From IMG/VR virus record IMGVR_UViG_3300040801_002483, positions 1-21,711 of that record: a stretch of 21,711 nt of DNA; one strand, given 5' to 3'. Origin of the DNA: a virus. This document shows, one piece after another, positions 21,027 to 21,711 of this stretch (position 1 is its first letter; each line of letters starts with the position of its first letter). The notes under the pieces were generated by a model that ran no database searches, was not told the DNA's origin, and saw only the letters and a list, made by a program, of their open reading frames with translations. A program made the position numbers and the translations under genes.

Positions 21027-21711
21027 GTGTCTACACAACAACTTTCACCTGCAATGATTAATGCTTTGCACTTTGTATCCTTCAATGCTTATACGTTTCA
21101 GCATTCAGGACAACAAGCCTACAACACACCACGCCAAATCACCATTAACGCACTGATGAAACGTGAACTCGTTTGTTTAGATGAAATAGGTGTTTGGCAA
21201 CTCACCGAAGCAGGTTTACAAGCCATCGGTTTAACCCCTCAACAAACCCATGATAGCCCAGACGCAGCCGCTGCGCAAACGCCAGAAATCATCTTAGATG
21301 AAACAGACGACGCGGTGATTGAAGCTATCGACACACAGGACAACCACAATGACGCAAACCACACCGAATCTGGACACCGTGCATCAACTGTTGGAATCAG
21401 CGGGTTGGAGCACTCAGGACATGAGCCAGTATCTACAACAACGCTACAACAAGCATGTACCGCGCAAGTTAATCACCAACAAACTGTGGGAATGGAATCA
21501 ACGCACGGGGCGGCCACAGGGCAAAACCGTACTAATTCTGATGTTAGCCTCGCAAATCATACGCAAACCCGTCAGCCCCTCGATTATCGACGCATGGCAA
21601 GCGGACTGGCAACATCAACCTGTGCCACACTGCAACGCCACCCGCGCAGCCGCGTAAGCCCACGCCACACCCTCTACACACCCACCTGCACCCCTGGCTG
21701 GTTGGACGCGG
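21027..21711 (+). CDS. Early-region protein with winged-helix-like N-terminus, open to window edge
   Basis: A GTG start at 21027 follows AAGGAGA by six bases, an excellent site. The first 65 residues (MSTQQLSPAMINALHFVSFN, TPRQITINALMKRELVCLDE, IGVWQLTEAGLQAIGL) look like a small winged-helix domain of the kind that reads new-versus-old cell state or DNA. Then comes a proline, alanine and acidic stretch (AAAAQTPEIILDETDDAVIE). From about residue 107 the frame overlaps another gene and turns Thr/Gln/His-rich, which looks like non-coding shadow, yet no stop occurs before the edge. So the true end is either beyond the window or lost by a frameshift. It is likely the first gene of the rightward operon under the promoter at 20888-20916. 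Confidence 0.6.
   Translation, partial: MSTQQLSPAMINALHFVSFNAYTFQHSGQQAYNTPRQITINALMKRELVCLDEIGVWQLTEAGLQAIGLTPQQTHDSPDAAAAQTPEIILDETDDAVIEAIDTQDNHNDANHTESGHRASTVGISGLEHSGHEPVSTTTLQQACTAQVNHQQTVGMESTHGAATGQNRTNSDVSLANHTQTRQPLDYRRMASGLATSTCATLQRHPRSRVSPRHTLYTPTCTPGWLDA
21349..21657 (+). CDS. Small helical protein (102 aa), early region
   Basis: Starts MTQTTPNLDTVHQLLESAGW at 21349 with AGGA eight bases before the ATG, inside the open frame of the previous gene in the next reading frame. It ends in TAA at 21657. The pattern STQDMSQYLQQRYNKHVPRK, LITNKLWEWNQRTGRPQGKT and VLILMLASQIIRKPVSPSII is protein-like, with a possible helix-turn-helix near residues 20-50. No family recognised; Mu Ner, A and B are not matched. 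It fits a small early-region DNA-binding protein, but this is only a suggestion. Confidence 0.6.
   Translation: MTQTTPNLDTVHQLLESAGWSTQDMSQYLQQRYNKHVPRKLITNKLWEWNQRTGRPQGKTVLILMLASQIIRKPVSPSIIDAWQADWQHQPVPHCNATRAAA

Noticed and set aside
1-21711. CRISPR arrays, tRNA or rRNA genes
   Set aside because: No spaced direct repeats, cloverleaf or rRNA-like sequence was noticed; the only tandem repeats are protein-coding.

Overview
The window holds most of the late half of a Mu-like transposable prophage, read leftward on the minus strand, with a scrap of flanking host gene at the left edge. The phage assignment rests on recognisable Mu-type proteins in near-canonical order: GpI/Z protease-scaffold, GpT-like major capsid protein, gp35-, GpG-, gp36- and gp37-like proteins, tail tube, tail chaperone and tape measure. 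No contractile sheath or baseplate wedge genes follow the tail tube. The morphology is therefore inferred to be siphovirus, as in the B3/D3112 type of Mu-like Pseudomonas phages, not myovirus like Mu. The host is probably a gammaproteobacterium. The truncated left-edge frame encodes the CxxCxxCxxxCP cluster of an HdrC-type iron-sulfur protein, which hints at a sulfur- or electron-transfer-rich metabolism, but this is only a hint.

Layout from right to left, in the direction of late transcription. (a) 20.9-21.7 kb: a rightward promoter with a small dyad between its -35 and -10 drives a GTG-start gene, with a second gene inside it, running off the edge. (b) 20.9-19.9 kb: a divergent XRE repressor-like gene, then a REP-like palindrome, a perfect 14-bp hairpin and three very small genes, some under 60 codons. 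(c) 19.85-18.1 kb: two accessory (moron-like) genes, an exported protein and a DinD/BRO-N protein, closed by a terminator. (d) 17.9-14.8 kb: the head operon. (e) 14.8-12.7 kb: four beta-rich genes, two sharing a C-terminal PDGRFAG motif and one a discoidin (F5/8C) domain, inserted where Mu has none. (f) 12.7-1.2 kb: head-tail connectors, tail tube, chaperone with a probable -1 frameshift extension, a 1500-residue tape measure and tail-tip proteins. (g) 1.0-0.24 kb: a D12-class adenine methylase at the terminal position that mom occupies in Mu. (h) 0-0.2 kb: the host iron-sulfur gene fragment.

Structural genes are packed tightly, with ATGA, TAATG or TGATG junctions throughout, so one late operon from about 17.98 kb to 1.18 kb is likely, and the methylase may have its own promoter. 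Terminase, portal, GpF, transposase, lysis and tail-fibre genes are not in the window. Terminase, portal and GpF normally sit just upstream of GpI, so their absence there is a real departure from the Mu order. The most interesting points are the ten tandem 14-residue repeats at the start of the tail hub protein, the discoidin/PDGRFAG cassette, the T TTT TTC frameshift site, the promoter with an embedded dyad, and the broken hdrC-like gene at the junction.
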